Positions 26,018 to 34,683 of a stretch of 64,000 nucleotides of DNA are shown piece by piece. Within the stretch, counting starts at the first letter, position 1; each line of letters starts with the position of its first letter. The notes under the pieces were generated by a model. That model made no database searches, had not been told where the DNA came from, and saw only the letters and a program-made list of their open reading frames with translations. The DNA comes from Devosia aquimaris (lineage in GTDB: Bacteria > Pseudomonadota > Alphaproteobacteria > Rhizobiales > Devosiaceae). The stretch lies in assembly GCF_020169335.1 (NCBI RefSeq), contig NZ_JAIEZN010000001.1, forward strand, positions 1,787,805 to 1,851,804, written 5' to 3'. Made by a program: the position numbers and the translations under genes.

Positions 26018-29000
26018 ATGGCGAAGAACACGACCCCCACCAACGATCCTGCAGCTCTGGCCTTTTCGGCCGTCGAAGACGCCCTCAAGGACTCCGTGTT
26101 CAGCCTGGATAGTGCCCCGGCACAGCCCGCCGAGCGCAAGCCTGCCGATCCCGGCCGCAGCGAACGCCTGCGCGCAGCGGACAAGATCGCCCAGCAGGCC
26201 AGCGCCGTGGCCAATGACGATCGCTTCCCCACCTCCAAATTGCTCTACGGCCTGCAGACCCGCTCGTCGTCTGCCCCCACCTGGACGGCACTGCTGCTGT
26301 CGGTGATCTGGCTCGCCGTATCGGGCGTGGGCGCCTGGCTGCGCTATGGCCCGCAGTTCGCCAATTTCGGCAGCTTCATGGGCACGCTCGACTTCATTGG
26401 CGTCATCGCCATCATGTTCCTGCCGGTCCTGGGCTTTTTTGCCGTGGCGACGCTGTTCCGCCGCGCCCAGGATTTGCGCAACGCCGCCTCCTCCATCACC
26501 CAGGCTGCCATCCGCCTCGCCGAGCCCGAAGTCACCGCCGCTGACAAGGTCGCCTCGGTGGGCCAGGCCGTGCGCCGCGAGGTCAATGCCCTGGGCGATG
26601 GCCTGGAACGGGCCCTCAGCCGCGCCGGCGAGCTCGAAGTGATGATCCACAACGAGGTGACGGCGCTCGAGCGCACCTATTCGGACAATGAATCGCGCAT
26701 GCGCGCCCTGATCGCCGAACTGGCCAGCCAGCGCGAAAGCGTGCTGACCAATACCGATCGGGTGCGCGAAGCCATCACCGAGAGCCACACGGGCCTGGTG
26801 TTCGACCTCGACATGATCAGCCAGCGCATCGCCGGCACGATCGTTGAAAGCGGCGGCAACCTGACCCAGGCGCTGGAAACGGCCGGCAACACGCTGACCA
26901 ATGCCTTTGGCGAGCGGACCGAGAACTTTGTCTCCCTGTTCGACAACCGCACCACCGACTTCGTGACCGCCCTGGACGACAGCGCCAACCGCCTGTCGCT
27001 GACCTTCGAGGACCAGACCGCCAATATGGCCCGCACGCTTGATGAGCGCGCCGAAGCCCTCAACAGCGGCGTCGACACGCGCATCAATGCGCTCGCCGAG
27101 GCGCTCGACGGCCGCGCTGCCCAGATTGGCGACGCCATCGACCAGCGCGCCCGTGCCATCGAGGAGCGCACCGCCAATTTCGCCGTGTCCTTCGAAGACC
27201 GCACCAACCAGATCGCCGGCCTGATCGAGACCGGCACAGACCGCTTCACCACGACCTTTGACGAGCGCACCGCTTCGCTGTCCAACCTGCTGACCTCGGG
27301 CGGCGACGCCCTGCTCGACCAGCTGCGCGACCGTGGCCACGAAGTCACCGGCGGCCTCGACATCATCGGCCAGCGCATTGCCGAGGACATCAGCAGCCGC
27401 TCGCGCGAGGCCGAGATCATGCTGAGCGCCCTCACCCGCCAGCTCGATGAATCGGTGGCCATCCAGCTCAACGCCATGGACAGCCGTTTGCAGTCGGCCG
27501 TCATCGAAATCAATGGCGCGCTGGACGACACCTCCGAACGCGCCCGCCTGACCCTGGCCAGCGCCGGCCAGGACTCGCTGACCCAGTTCGACACCCGTCT
27601 CACCGAAATCGCCAGCATCCTCGACGAGCGGCTGCATGCGCTGGACGGCGTGGTCGGCGACAAGGGCGACAGCCTGATCGCGCGCCTCGAAGCCCAGGGC
27701 ACCAATTTTGCTGCCCGGGCCAATGTGCTCGAAATGGCGCTGAACGAAGAATCCGGTCGCTTCAACGACATCGTCGGCGAACGCACCCGCGAGCTCAGCG
27801 AAGTGCTTGGTGCTCGCACCAAGGCCATCACCGAGGGCCTGGAACACCGCAGCCGCGAGATCAGCGAAACGCTTGAAGGCCATGCCGGCGTCATTGCCGA
27901 CGCCCTCGACAGCCGCACGCGCGTGCTGGACGAAAAGCTGAGCGGCCATGCCCAGGCGCTCGACCAGACCTTTGACACCCGGGTCAAAGCCATTGACGAG
28001 GTGCTCGTCACCCGCAGCACGGCGCTGGACGAAACGATCCACGGCCGTGCTAGCGAGCTGGACGAAGCCCTGGCCAATCGCGGCCGCGACATGAACGAGG
28101 CCATCCGCCTGCGCAGCCAGGAACTGGGCGAGACGCTGACCCAGTCGACCAGCGCCTTCGATCAGGCCATTGCCGGCCGCACCCAGCGCCTGGCCGACAC
28201 GCTGTCCGAAAAGACCGCCGCGCTGACGCTGGAAATCGACGCCCGCACGGGCACGCTGGCCAGCCAGCTCGACGAGCGCACCGAAACCCTGGTGCAGCAG
28301 ATCGGCGACAGCAGCTCCGCCCTCACCACCGAGCTCGATGCCAAGGGCCAGGCGCTGCGCGCAGCCCTCGACACCGGCACGCAGCAACTGGCGCAGACTG
28401 TGGGCACGCGGACCCAGCAGCTGTCCGAGGCACTGGGCAACCGCACCCAGGCCCTCAGCGACACGCTGGCCAACCACACCCATTCGATCAGCGAAACCAT
28501 CGGCCTGCGCACCACCGAGCTGACCGAGGCCATCGTGCAGCATGGCGACGAGGCCCGCGACAAGATCGACACCTCGCTGCGCAATGTCTCGGACACCATG
28601 AACGAGCGTGTCGCCTCGATGTCCGACATGATCGCCAGCAAGGTCGCCGAGGTGAACACCAATCTGGGCGAAGGCCTGGACAGCGCCATCAAGCGCATCA
28701 CCGACGCCGAGAGCGGCGTGAGCGCCCGCATCGACTCGGCCAGCACCACCGTGAGCGAAAGCGCACGCAAGGCGGCCGAACTGATCGAGACCGGGGTGAA
28801 CTCGGCCCGCAAGGCGATCACCGAAATGGTCGACCAGCGCCTGGGCACCCTGCCCGAGGCCATCACCGCCCGCGCCGACATCACGGCCGACCGCCTGGCA
28901 GCCCTCAATGCCTCGATCAACACCTCCATCACACAGTCCATGACGGATCTGGAGGCTGGCGCCGACCGCATTGAGGAAACCATCGCCACGCGCATCACCG

Positions 29001-31339
29001 CGGCGACCCAGCACATCGCCAGCGATGTCAGCGAGACCGCAAACCGCATGGATTCGACCGTGCGCACCGCGCTCGAGCAGATTCGCGTGGCCGCTGCCGA
29101 CATCGACCAGCTGCTCTCCATCAAGGCTGTGGGCGCTGTCGACCAGATCGAAACCCGCCTGTCGAGCATGAACACCTCGCTCGAACAGCGCACCAGCGAG
29201 TTCGCGGCCCTGGTCAACGAGCGCTCGGCGCAGCTGCAGACCTCACTCAGCAACCACGGCAATATCCTGCGCGATGCGCTGGGCGAAAATGCCAAGGAAG
29301 CCGAGGCCATCATGGCCGTGTCGACGTCGCGCATTCTCAACGACGTCACCGCGGCGCTGGGCAAGCTCAACGACTCCAACCTGCTGCTGCAGCGCGTTCT
29401 GGACGCCTCGACCGCCAATCTGGCGAACCTGGAAACCAGCGTCGCCCAGCAGACGGCCACCTATTCCAACACCATTCGCGAGGCCATCGGCCACACCGAG
29501 GAAGCCGGCACCATGGTCACGCGCCATGTCGGCGCGCTGCAGGAAACCATCCGGACCATGGTCGCGGAGTTCTCCTCGGTGCTGGGCAAGCTCGACGCAG
29601 AGGCCGCTCATATGGCTCAGGCCTCCACGGCCCTGACGCTGAGCAGCGACAATGCGCTTGAAACCCTGGAAGATCGCCGCGGCGCCATGGATGCGCTGGC
29701 ACAGAGCTTTGCCTCTCGTGCCGACGATATCGACGGTCGCATGCGCATGTTCGCCCAGTCGATTGCCGACACGGTCAACGATACCGAACGCCGCCTGATC
29801 GGTGCTCGCCGCGCCATGGACGAGGCCCTGACGGCCACCACCGGCACGGTGGTGCAGACGCTCGAGCAGACCACCGGCACGATCTCGGAAGCCATCGAGA
29901 AGTCGACCACCAGCGTCAACGATGCGCTCTACCGCAACAACGAGCGCTTCACTGCGAGCCTCTCCAGCAGCACGGCCCAGATGGACAATATCGTCCAGCG
30001 CGCGGCAGAAGCTGCCGCCGCCGCGCTCAACCAGACCAGCAATGCCGTGCGCACTGCCCTCAACGAGCAGTCGAGCCAGGTCAACAGCGCGCTCGAGGAC
30101 AATGCCAACCGCGTCAGCGATGTGCTCGCTTCGACCGCCGGCAGCGTCACCGACGTGCTCAACACCACCACCAGCACGCTGGCTGACACCATCACCGACA
30201 GCACGGCATCGGTGCGCAATGCCATTGCCAACAACACCGGCCAGTTCCGCCAGACGCTGGACGAGACGGCAAGCCATGTCACCGAAAGCCTGGGCGAGTT
30301 CCGCGGGGCCGCCGACGCCGAGGGCCGCCGCGCCAATGCTGCGCTGCAGCAGGCGCAGCAGCAGATGATGGCCGAGATGCGCCGCGCCATGGAAGAAGCC
30401 ACCCAGCGCTTCAACGACACGGCCCAGGCCATGCGCGAAACCGCCCGCGAGGTCGGCAGCGAACTGGAAGCCACGCGCGCCGAACTGGCCCGCGGCGTCA
30501 ACGAACTGCCCGAGGAAACCCGTGCCAGCGCTGCCGCCATGCGTCGCGTTGTCGCCGAGCAGATCGAAGCGCTCAGCGAGCTCAACGCCATCGTGCGCAA
30601 CCAGCCCGCGACGCTCGATCTCAATGATCGCCGCCCGGCCCGCCCTGCCCCGCGCCTGGAAGCGCGCCAGGAAAGCCGCCCGGAACCGCGCAACGAGCCG
30701 CCGGCCTATCAGCCGCCGCGTCAGCCCGAACCCGCTCGAGACACCTACCGTCCCGAGCCGGCGCGCCAGACCCTTGTGGACCCGATCCGCACGGTGGAAC
30801 GCGCGCCCGAACCGGTCCGGACCATCGAGCAGCCCCGCCGCCAGGCCGAGCCCACTCGTCCGGTGGAACAGGCCCGCCAGCCTGAGCCGGCGCGCCAGCC
30901 CGAGCCCGAAGCCGAAATGGCTGCCCAGGGTGAAGGCGCCGGCTGGCTGCGTGACGTGCTGCGCAATGCCACGGCCAAGCAGCAGAGCGCCCAGCAGGTG
31001 CAGCAGGGTCTCTCGGGCCTCACCGAAGAGATCGCCCACTCGATCGACGACGCTGCCATGTCTGACGCCTGGGCGCGCTACCAGTCCGGGGAATCCAACG
31101 TGTTCTCGCGCCGCATCTACACCCTGGCCGGCCAGGGCACCTATGACGACGTGCGCAAGAAGCTGCAGCGCGACACCGAGTTCGCCCGTACCGCCAATGC
31201 CTATATGAGCGAGTTCGAGCAGCTGCTGAAGCGCGCTGCCGCCGGCCCCCGCCCTGCGGCGGAAACCCGCGAGCATCTGCTGAGCGACCGCGGCAAGGTC
31301 TATACCATGCTGGCCCATGCCAGCGGTCGGTTGAGCTAA
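26018..31339 (+). CDS. Giant apolipoprotein-like membrane protein, Growth Pole Ring (GPR) homologue, 1773 aa
   Basis: This protein has a 85-residue cytoplasmic-like N terminus, two adjacent membrane segments (about residues 88-108, ALLLSVIWLAVSGVGAWL, and 124-147, IGVIAIMFLPVLGFFAV), then about 1370 residues of near-continuous amphipathic helix built from degenerate repeats of the type DERTxxLxxxLDxRxxxL, a Pro/Arg/Glu-rich linker (about 1535-1637), and a conserved-looking C-terminal domain (about 1640-1773). The architecture matches the Rhizobiales-specific Growth Pole Ring protein of Agrobacterium, a roughly 2100-residue apolipoprotein A/E-like protein that forms a ring at the growing pole. 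It is usually mislabelled kinesin-like. The role in polar growth is inferred by architecture. A strong terminator follows. Confidence 0.85.
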   Translation: MAKNTTPTNDPAALAFSAVEDALKDSVFSLDSAPAQPAERKPADPGRSERLRAADKIAQQASAVANDDRFPTSKLLYGLQTRSSSAPTWTALLLSVIWLAVSGVGAWLRYGPQFANFGSFMGTLDFIGVIAIMFLPVLGFFAVATLFRRAQDLRNAASSITQAAIRLAEPEVTAADKVASVGQAVRREVNALGDGLERALSRAGELEVMIHNEVTALERTYSDNESRMRALIAELASQRESVLTNTDRVREAITESHTGLVFDLDMISQRIAGTIVESGGNLTQALETAGNTLTNAFGERTENFVSLFDNRTTDFVTALDDSANRLSLTFEDQTANMARTLDERAEALNSGVDTRINALAEALDGRAAQIGDAIDQRARAIEERTANFAVSFEDRTNQIAGLIETGTDRFTTTFDERTASLSNLLTSGGDALLDQLRDRGHEVTGGLDIIGQRIAEDISSRSREAEIMLSALTRQLDESVAIQLNAMDSRLQSAVIEINGALDDTSERARLTLASAGQDSLTQFDTRLTEIASILDERLHALDGVVGDKGDSLIARLEAQGTNFAARANVLEMALNEESGRFNDIVGERTRELSEVLGARTKAITEGLEHRSREISETLEGHAGVIADALDSRTRVLDEKLSGHAQALDQTFDTRVKAIDEVLVTRSTALDETIHGRASELDEALANRGRDMNEAIRLRSQELGETLTQSTSAFDQAIAGRTQRLADTLSEKTAALTLEIDARTGTLASQLDERTETLVQQIGDSSSALTTELDAKGQALRAALDTGTQQLAQTVGTRTQQLSEALGNRTQALSDTLANHTHSISETIGLRTTELTEAIVQHGDEARDKIDTSLRNVSDTMNERVASMSDMIASKVAEVNTNLGEGLDSAIKRITDAESGVSARIDSASTTVSESARKAAELIETGVNSARKAITEMVDQRLGTLPEAITARADITADRLAALNASINTSITQSMTDLEAGADRIEETIATRITAATQHIASDVSETANRMDSTVRTALEQIRVAAADIDQLLSIKAVGAVDQIETRLSSMNTSLEQRTSEFAALVNERSAQLQTSLSNHGNILRDALGENAKEAEAIMAVSTSRILNDVTAALGKLNDSNLLLQRVLDASTANLANLETSVAQQTATYSNTIREAIGHTEEAGTMVTRHVGALQETIRTMVAEFSSVLGKLDAEAAHMAQASTALTLSSDNALETLEDRRGAMDALAQSFASRADDIDGRMRMFAQSIADTVNDTERRLIGARRAMDEALTATTGTVVQTLEQTTGTISEAIEKSTTSVNDALYRNNERFTASLSSSTAQMDNIVQRAAEAAAAALNQTSNAVRTALNEQSSQVNSALEDNANRVSDVLASTAGSVTDVLNTTTSTLADTITDSTASVRNAIANNTGQFRQTLDETASHVTESLGEFRGAADAEGRRANAALQQAQQQMMAEMRRAMEEATQRFNDTAQAMRETAREVGSELEATRAELARGVNELPEETRASAAAMRRVVAEQIEALSELNAIVRNQPATLDLNDRRPARPAPRLEARQESRPEPRNEPPAYQPPRQPEPARDTYRPEPARQTLVDPIRTVERAPEPVRTIEQPRRQAEPTRPVEQARQPEPARQPEPEAEMAAQGEGAGWLRDVLRNATAKQQSAQQVQQGLSGLTEEIAHSIDDAAMSDAWARYQSGESNVFSRRIYTLAGQGTYDDVRKKLQRDTEFARTANAYMSEFEQLLKRAAAGPRPAAETREHLLSDRGKVYTMLAHASGRLS

Positions 31340-31360
31340 GGCGGCATATCCAACAAGAAG

Positions 31361-31390
31361 AAGGCCCCGGGAAACCGGGGCCTTTTTTGT
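31361..31390 (+). terminator. Rho-independent terminator of the GPR-like gene
   Basis: Perfect 10-bp stem AAGGCCCCGG/CCGGGGCCTT (31361-31370 with 31375-31384), GAAA tetraloop, then TTTTGTTT. It shows that the giant gene is monocistronic at its 3' end. Confidence 0.95.
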
Positions 31391-31439
31391 TTCGGCATTA
31401 TGCTGTCACCGACCCGATCAAGGCACGACAGCGGTGCCG

Positions 31440-32117
31440 CTAGCAGAAGTTCTGGAAGCCGACGAACCAGGTGCCGTCCTGCTGGAAATGCTTGGAGGCC
31501 CAGCCCGAGGGAATGCCCGTACCGTCCGGGATCAGGCATTTGACGCCTTCCCTGGTTTCCTTGCAGCCCTCGACGATGAAGCACTGGCCGTCGGCAATGG
31601 TGCCAAGGCTCTGGCTCTGCGCCGTCGGCTCCTTGCGGATGGCCAGGGGATGCAGCGCCTTGACGGTCACCGGAAAAGCCGTGGGAACGGCAATCTCGCC
31701 GGGATCGGCGCAATAGCCATGGTCTGGATTGTGGATGCAGCCGCCGCCTGACTGCCCCGATGCCAGGGTCTGGCCGCTGGTGGGTGTCAGGGTGACAACG
31801 GCGCCATCGGCCATCTGCCCCTTGAGCACGCTACCGCTGACACTGAGCGTGCCGATCACTTCGCCGCTCAGCCCCAGGAGCGAGACACCATTGGCCTCGG
31901 CGCGCCAGCCGTTGAGAAAACCAAGCTGCCCCATGCACATCCGGCTCGATGCGCCCAGGCCAAAAAGCCCGTTGCCACCACTGAGCTCGACATCACAATC
32001 CCCGGCCATGCCGCCGCTGCTGACCCGCCACGACCCGGCAAAAGTCGCGGCATTCTGCGCGACGACAGCACTGCTCATTGCCAGGGCAACGACCACACCC
32101 AAACCCGCTCCACGCAT
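31440..32117 (-). CDS. Secreted AprI/Inh-type metalloprotease inhibitor with SH3-like tail
   Basis: A 225-residue exported protein. It starts with a signal peptide (MRGAGLGVVVALAMSSAVVAQ), followed by a beta-barrel domain resembling AprI/Inh inhibitors of serralysin-type metalloproteases (FAGSWRVSS, GDCDVELSG, RMCMGQLGFLNGW), with two cysteines placed to form a disulfide. The C-terminal region (about 145-225) looks like a bacterial SH3 domain (VTVKALHPLAIRKEPTAQS, GWASKHF). The ribosome-binding site GAGGAGGAATCC is excellent. The inhibitor may protect the periplasm from proteases, or the SH3 domain may anchor it to cell wall. No protease gene is nearby. Confidence 0.72.
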   Translation of the reverse strand: MRGAGLGVVVALAMSSAVVAQNAATFAGSWRVSSGGMAGDCDVELSGGNGLFGLGASSRMCMGQLGFLNGWRAEANGVSLLGLSGEVIGTLSVSGSVLKGQMADGAVVTLTPTSGQTLASGQSGGGCIHNPDHGYCADPGEIAVPTAFPVTVKALHPLAIRKEPTAQSQSLGTIADGQCFIVEGCKETREGVKCLIPDGTGIPSGWASKHFQQDGTWFVGFQNFC

Positions 32118-32216
32118 GGATTCCTCCTCATCTCCCGAGGATTCTGTGTCAGCACGGCTTGATTCGGAAAAGCCACCGCATGCGGAGTTGATCGGAACGC
32201 GCCTAGGCCGGTCCAG

Positions 32217-32702
32217 TCATCCGCCCAGACCGAGGCGTGAGCGCACGGTGGCGCCCTCCCCAATCAACGCGACGGCCAGTTCGTTGGACTTCTCGACAAC
32301 AAAACCCAGACGTCGATGCAGGCGCAGCGAGGCCTGATTGGTATGCAGGACATGGCTTTTGATGGCGCCAATGGCGTGCTGCTCGATCAGCTCGGCAAGA
32401 CCCAGCGACAACCGCTCTATTGTGGGCGCGGTGCGGTATTGCGGATGAACGAGCAGTCCACCGACAAACCAGCTACCGTCTTCAAGCGGCCAAAGATAGC
32501 CATAGGCCACCAGGACCCAATCCCGCCGGACGACCACCCATTGCGACTGGGCCAGCGCCTGCTCCAGCCGCTGGCGATGCTGACCGACATCCAGCGCCTC
32601 TCCATCGGCCGCGCGCAGGCACAACAGATCAAGTGCCAGCACCTCGGGGAGATCGGGCGCGGCGGTGCTGACGACGAATACGGCGTCCCTGCCCTCAACC
32701 AT
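32217..32702 (-). CDS. GNAT family N-acetyltransferase
   Basis: A 161-residue acetyltransferase-like protein with VGGLLVHPQYRTAPTIERLSLGL as the acetyl-CoA binding region (split here: VHPQYRTAPTIERL) and the usual GNAT ending HTNQASLRLHRRLGFVVE. The substrate is unknown. I place the start at ATG 32702, overlapping the SRPBCC gene end by 8 bases; an in-frame upstream codon would lie wholly inside that gene. It is the third gene of the ArsR-SRPBCC-GNAT operon. Confidence 0.8.
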   Translation of the reverse strand: MVEGRDAVFVVSTAAPDLPEVLALDLLCLRAADGEALDVGQHRQRLEQALAQSQWVVVRRDWVLVAYGYLWPLEDGSWFVGGLLVHPQYRTAPTIERLSLGLAELIEQHAIGAIKSHVLHTNQASLRLHRRLGFVVEKSNELAVALIGEGATVRSRLGLGG

Positions 32703-33174
32703 CCAGAAAGGCAGCCAGTCCATCCAGCGTCTGCAGGCCATATTCCACGGCACCAAAGCCGATGACGACCTGGCGACGTTCGCGGCTGGGGTGGAGTTGG
32801 CGCATGGTCAGCACGGTCTTGCCGTCGGACTGCTCATCGAAGGTGACGGTGACGCGGAAGCGATCCGGGTCCTCGGGCGCACCCGAGCCATAGTCGATGA
32901 CAATGCGCTCATTGGGTACGATCTCGAGGAAGCGCATCAGATTGGGAAAACGCTGCTCGCGTCCCTCAAAGAAGCCCACCATATCGAAGCGCCAGAAGCC
33001 GCCCTCGCGAATATCGGCCTCGTGGCTCTCGATGCTGAGACCATCTGGCCCATACCATTGCGCCAGGGCCTTGGGGTCCATCCAGGCAGCAAAGACCTTC
33101 TCGCGCCGGTGGTGCAGCAGCTTGACCAGCACGATTTCGCGGTCAAGCGACCAGGTATCAAACAGGCTTGCCAT
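32695..33174 (-). CDS. SRPBCC/AHSA1 family protein
   Basis: A 159-residue START-like domain (EIVLVKLLHHRREKVFAAW, KALAQWYGPDGL, RFLEIVPNERIVIDY, TVLTMRQLHP). These proteins have a hydrophobic cavity and typically lie beside a small ArsR repressor, as here. The ligand is unknown. The ATG at 33174 overlaps the arsR-like gene by 17 bases, so the two are co-translated. Confidence 0.9.
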   Translation of the reverse strand: MASLFDTWSLDREIVLVKLLHHRREKVFAAWMDPKALAQWYGPDGLSIESHEADIREGGFWRFDMVGFFEGREQRFPNLMRFLEIVPNERIVIDYGSGAPEDPDRFRVTVTFDEQSDGKTVLTMRQLHPSRERRQVVIGFGAVEYGLQTLDGLAAFLDG

Positions 33175-33514
33175 GGTCCGGGTCACTTTCGGGGATTGAA
33201 TCGAGATAGTCTTCGAGCCGGTCAATGCGCTGGGACCAGCGGCGGCGCTCCGCCTGCATCCAATCGGCGGCTTCATCGAAGCGCGATGATTGCAGCCGGC
33301 ACCAGCGGCTGCGCCCGCGCTTTTCTGTGGCGATCAGCCCACAGTCTTCGAGCACCTTGAGATGCTGGAAAAAGGACGGCAGGGCCATGTCGAAGGGCTC
33401 GGCCAGGGCCGAGACCGACAGCTCGCCATCGACAAGGCGGGACACCACCGCCCGCCGCGTCGGATCGCTGAGGGCGTGAAAGGCCAGATCGAGTGGATTG
33501 TCATGGTAGGGCAT
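33158..33514 (-). CDS. ArsR family transcriptional repressor
   Basis: A 118-residue winged-helix regulator: LAFHALSDPTRRAVVSRL, SVSALAEPFDMALPSFFQHL (recognition helix), VLEDCGLIATEKRGRSRW. It has no cysteine metal-binding motif of the classical ArsR/SmtB sensors, and belongs to the SdpR-like group that accompanies AHSA1 proteins. It is first in the operon arsR-SRPBCC-GNAT and divergent from the DHFR-like gene; the inverted repeat at 33564-33597 is its likely operator. Confidence 0.92.
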   Translation of the reverse strand: MPYHDNPLDLAFHALSDPTRRAVVSRLVDGELSVSALAEPFDMALPSFFQHLKVLEDCGLIATEKRGRSRWCRLQSSRFDEAADWMQAERRRWSQRIDRLEDYLDSIPESDPDHGKPV

Positions 33515-33563
33515 GACTTTCTGCTAGCCCGTCGCGCCCGTCAGGTCAACAACATTTAGGTAC

Positions 33564-33597
33564 TTGCCTTTGTGTTTGATCAAAAATACAAAGGCAA
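33564..33597. promoter_or_regulatory. Perfect inverted repeat, probable ArsR-type operator
   Basis: Arms TTGCCTTTGT (33564-33573) and ACAAAGGCAA (33588-33597) are separated by 14 bases in the 108-base gap between the divergent ArsR operon and the DHFR-like gene. Position and symmetry suggest one dimeric regulator controlling both directions. Confidence 0.65.
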
Positions 33598-33622
33598 TCA
33601 CCTTAGCATTTGGAGTCCTGCC

Positions 33623-34270
33623 ATGGCTGTTCGTGTCGACCTGATGATCTCCCTGGATGGCTTTGCCACCACCACTGACCAGACGCCGGAAAAGCCCTTC
33701 GGCGAGGACTGGGGGCGGCTCACGGCCGCCTATGTGGCCACACGGACCTTTCGCCAGCGCGTGTTTCACGACCAGACGGGCGCCGGCACCACGGGCATGG
33801 ACGAGGCCTATGCACAGGCCTATTTCGAGAACATCGGTGCCGAGATCATGGGCGCTGGCATGTTCGGCCTGCACAATTTTCCGGATGATCCGAACTGGGC
33901 CGGCTGGTGGGGCGACGAGCCGCCCTTTCATTGCCCGGTCTTTGTGATGACGCACACGCCGCGGGCCGACCTGTCGATGGCTGGCGGCACGACCTTCCAT
34001 TTCCGCAACACCACGCCCGAAGCCGCGCTGGCCGAAGCCCGGGCAGCAGCGGGCGACAAAGACGTGCGCATCGGCGGCGGCCCGACGCTGGTGCGGGAAT
34101 ACCTCAAGGCAGGACTGGTCGACCGACTGCACGTGGCCATCACCCCCATCCTGCTCGGTCAGGGCATTCGCCTGTGGGACGAACTGCGGGGTCTCGAAGC
34201 CGGCTACAGCGTGAGAAGCGAAACCGCCGAGAGCGGGACAATCCATCTCACCTTCGCGCGGCAGCTCTAG
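33623..34270 (+). CDS. Dihydrofolate reductase/RibD C-terminal family protein
   Basis: A 215-residue RibD_C-type reductase: VRVDLMISLDGFATT at the start, FVMTHTPRADLSMAGGTTFHF in the middle (VMTHTPR), DVRIGGGPTLVREYLKAGLVD and LHVAITPILLGQGIRLW near the end. These proteins bind NADPH; this subgroup's substrate is usually unknown. TGGAGT precedes the ATG at 33623. It is divergent from the ArsR operon and its stop shares a CTAG with the stop of the convergent NlpC-like gene. Confidence 0.9.
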   Translation: MAVRVDLMISLDGFATTTDQTPEKPFGEDWGRLTAAYVATRTFRQRVFHDQTGAGTTGMDEAYAQAYFENIGAEIMGAGMFGLHNFPDDPNWAGWWGDEPPFHCPVFVMTHTPRADLSMAGGTTFHFRNTTPEAALAEARAAAGDKDVRIGGGPTLVREYLKAGLVDRLHVAITPILLGQGIRLWDELRGLEAGYSVRSETAESGTIHLTFARQL

Positions 34271-34683
34271 ACCGCCGGCTTGGCGCGCACCCGCTTGGCA
34301 CCCAGCAGGCAGGCATAGCGCTGCTGGGCCAGGAACCGCTCGAGCGGCCAGACCTGCGGCACGCCAGCGCTCTGGCATAGATGCAGCGCCGCGCCATCGC
34401 CTGCATAGACAGCGATGTGGGCGCCATAGGGTTCCGGCGTATCGGCAAACAGCAGCAGTTCCAGCGGCTCCAGCATCGTCACCAGCTCGGTATGGACGCA
34501 ATCCGCCCAGAGCTCGCTCAAACGGAACGGCGGCAGCGCCCGACCGAAATGGGCCAGCACGGCATAGGCATAGCGCTGGCAGTTGGCACCTTGGCCGAGG
34601 TCGTGGTCGCCATCGGGAATGGCAGAACCGTTGTAGAGCATGGCCCGGAAATGCGCCGGCAGGCGCCCCAGCAGGTCGCTCAT
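34267..34683 (-). CDS. NlpC/P60-like cysteine hydrolase (138 aa)
   Basis: A short protein with a likely NlpC/P60 fold: nucleophile Cys35 in GQGANCQRYAYAVL, a strand LELLLFADTPEPYGAHIAVY with His89, and GAALHLCQ with His101. No signal peptide is visible, so it is probably cytoplasmic or carried by another route. Such enzymes cleave peptidoglycan peptides or related amide bonds. Its ATG overlaps the TGA of the upstream MFS permease by four bases, so the two are coupled. Confidence 0.75.
   Translation of the reverse strand: MSDLLGRLPAHFRAMLYNGSAIPDGDHDLGQGANCQRYAYAVLAHFGRALPPFRLSELWADCVHTELVTMLEPLELLLFADTPEPYGAHIAVYAGDGAALHLCQSAGVPQVWPLERFLAQQRYACLLGAKRVRAKPAV

Noticed and set aside
25745..29014. 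Very long open frames on the minus strand opposite the GPR-like gene, including one of over 1000 codons
   Set aside because: They mirror the repeated, GC-rich codons of the plus-strand gene and encode low-complexity Gly/Ala/Val/Asp/His protein with no start signals; a shadow of the real frame.
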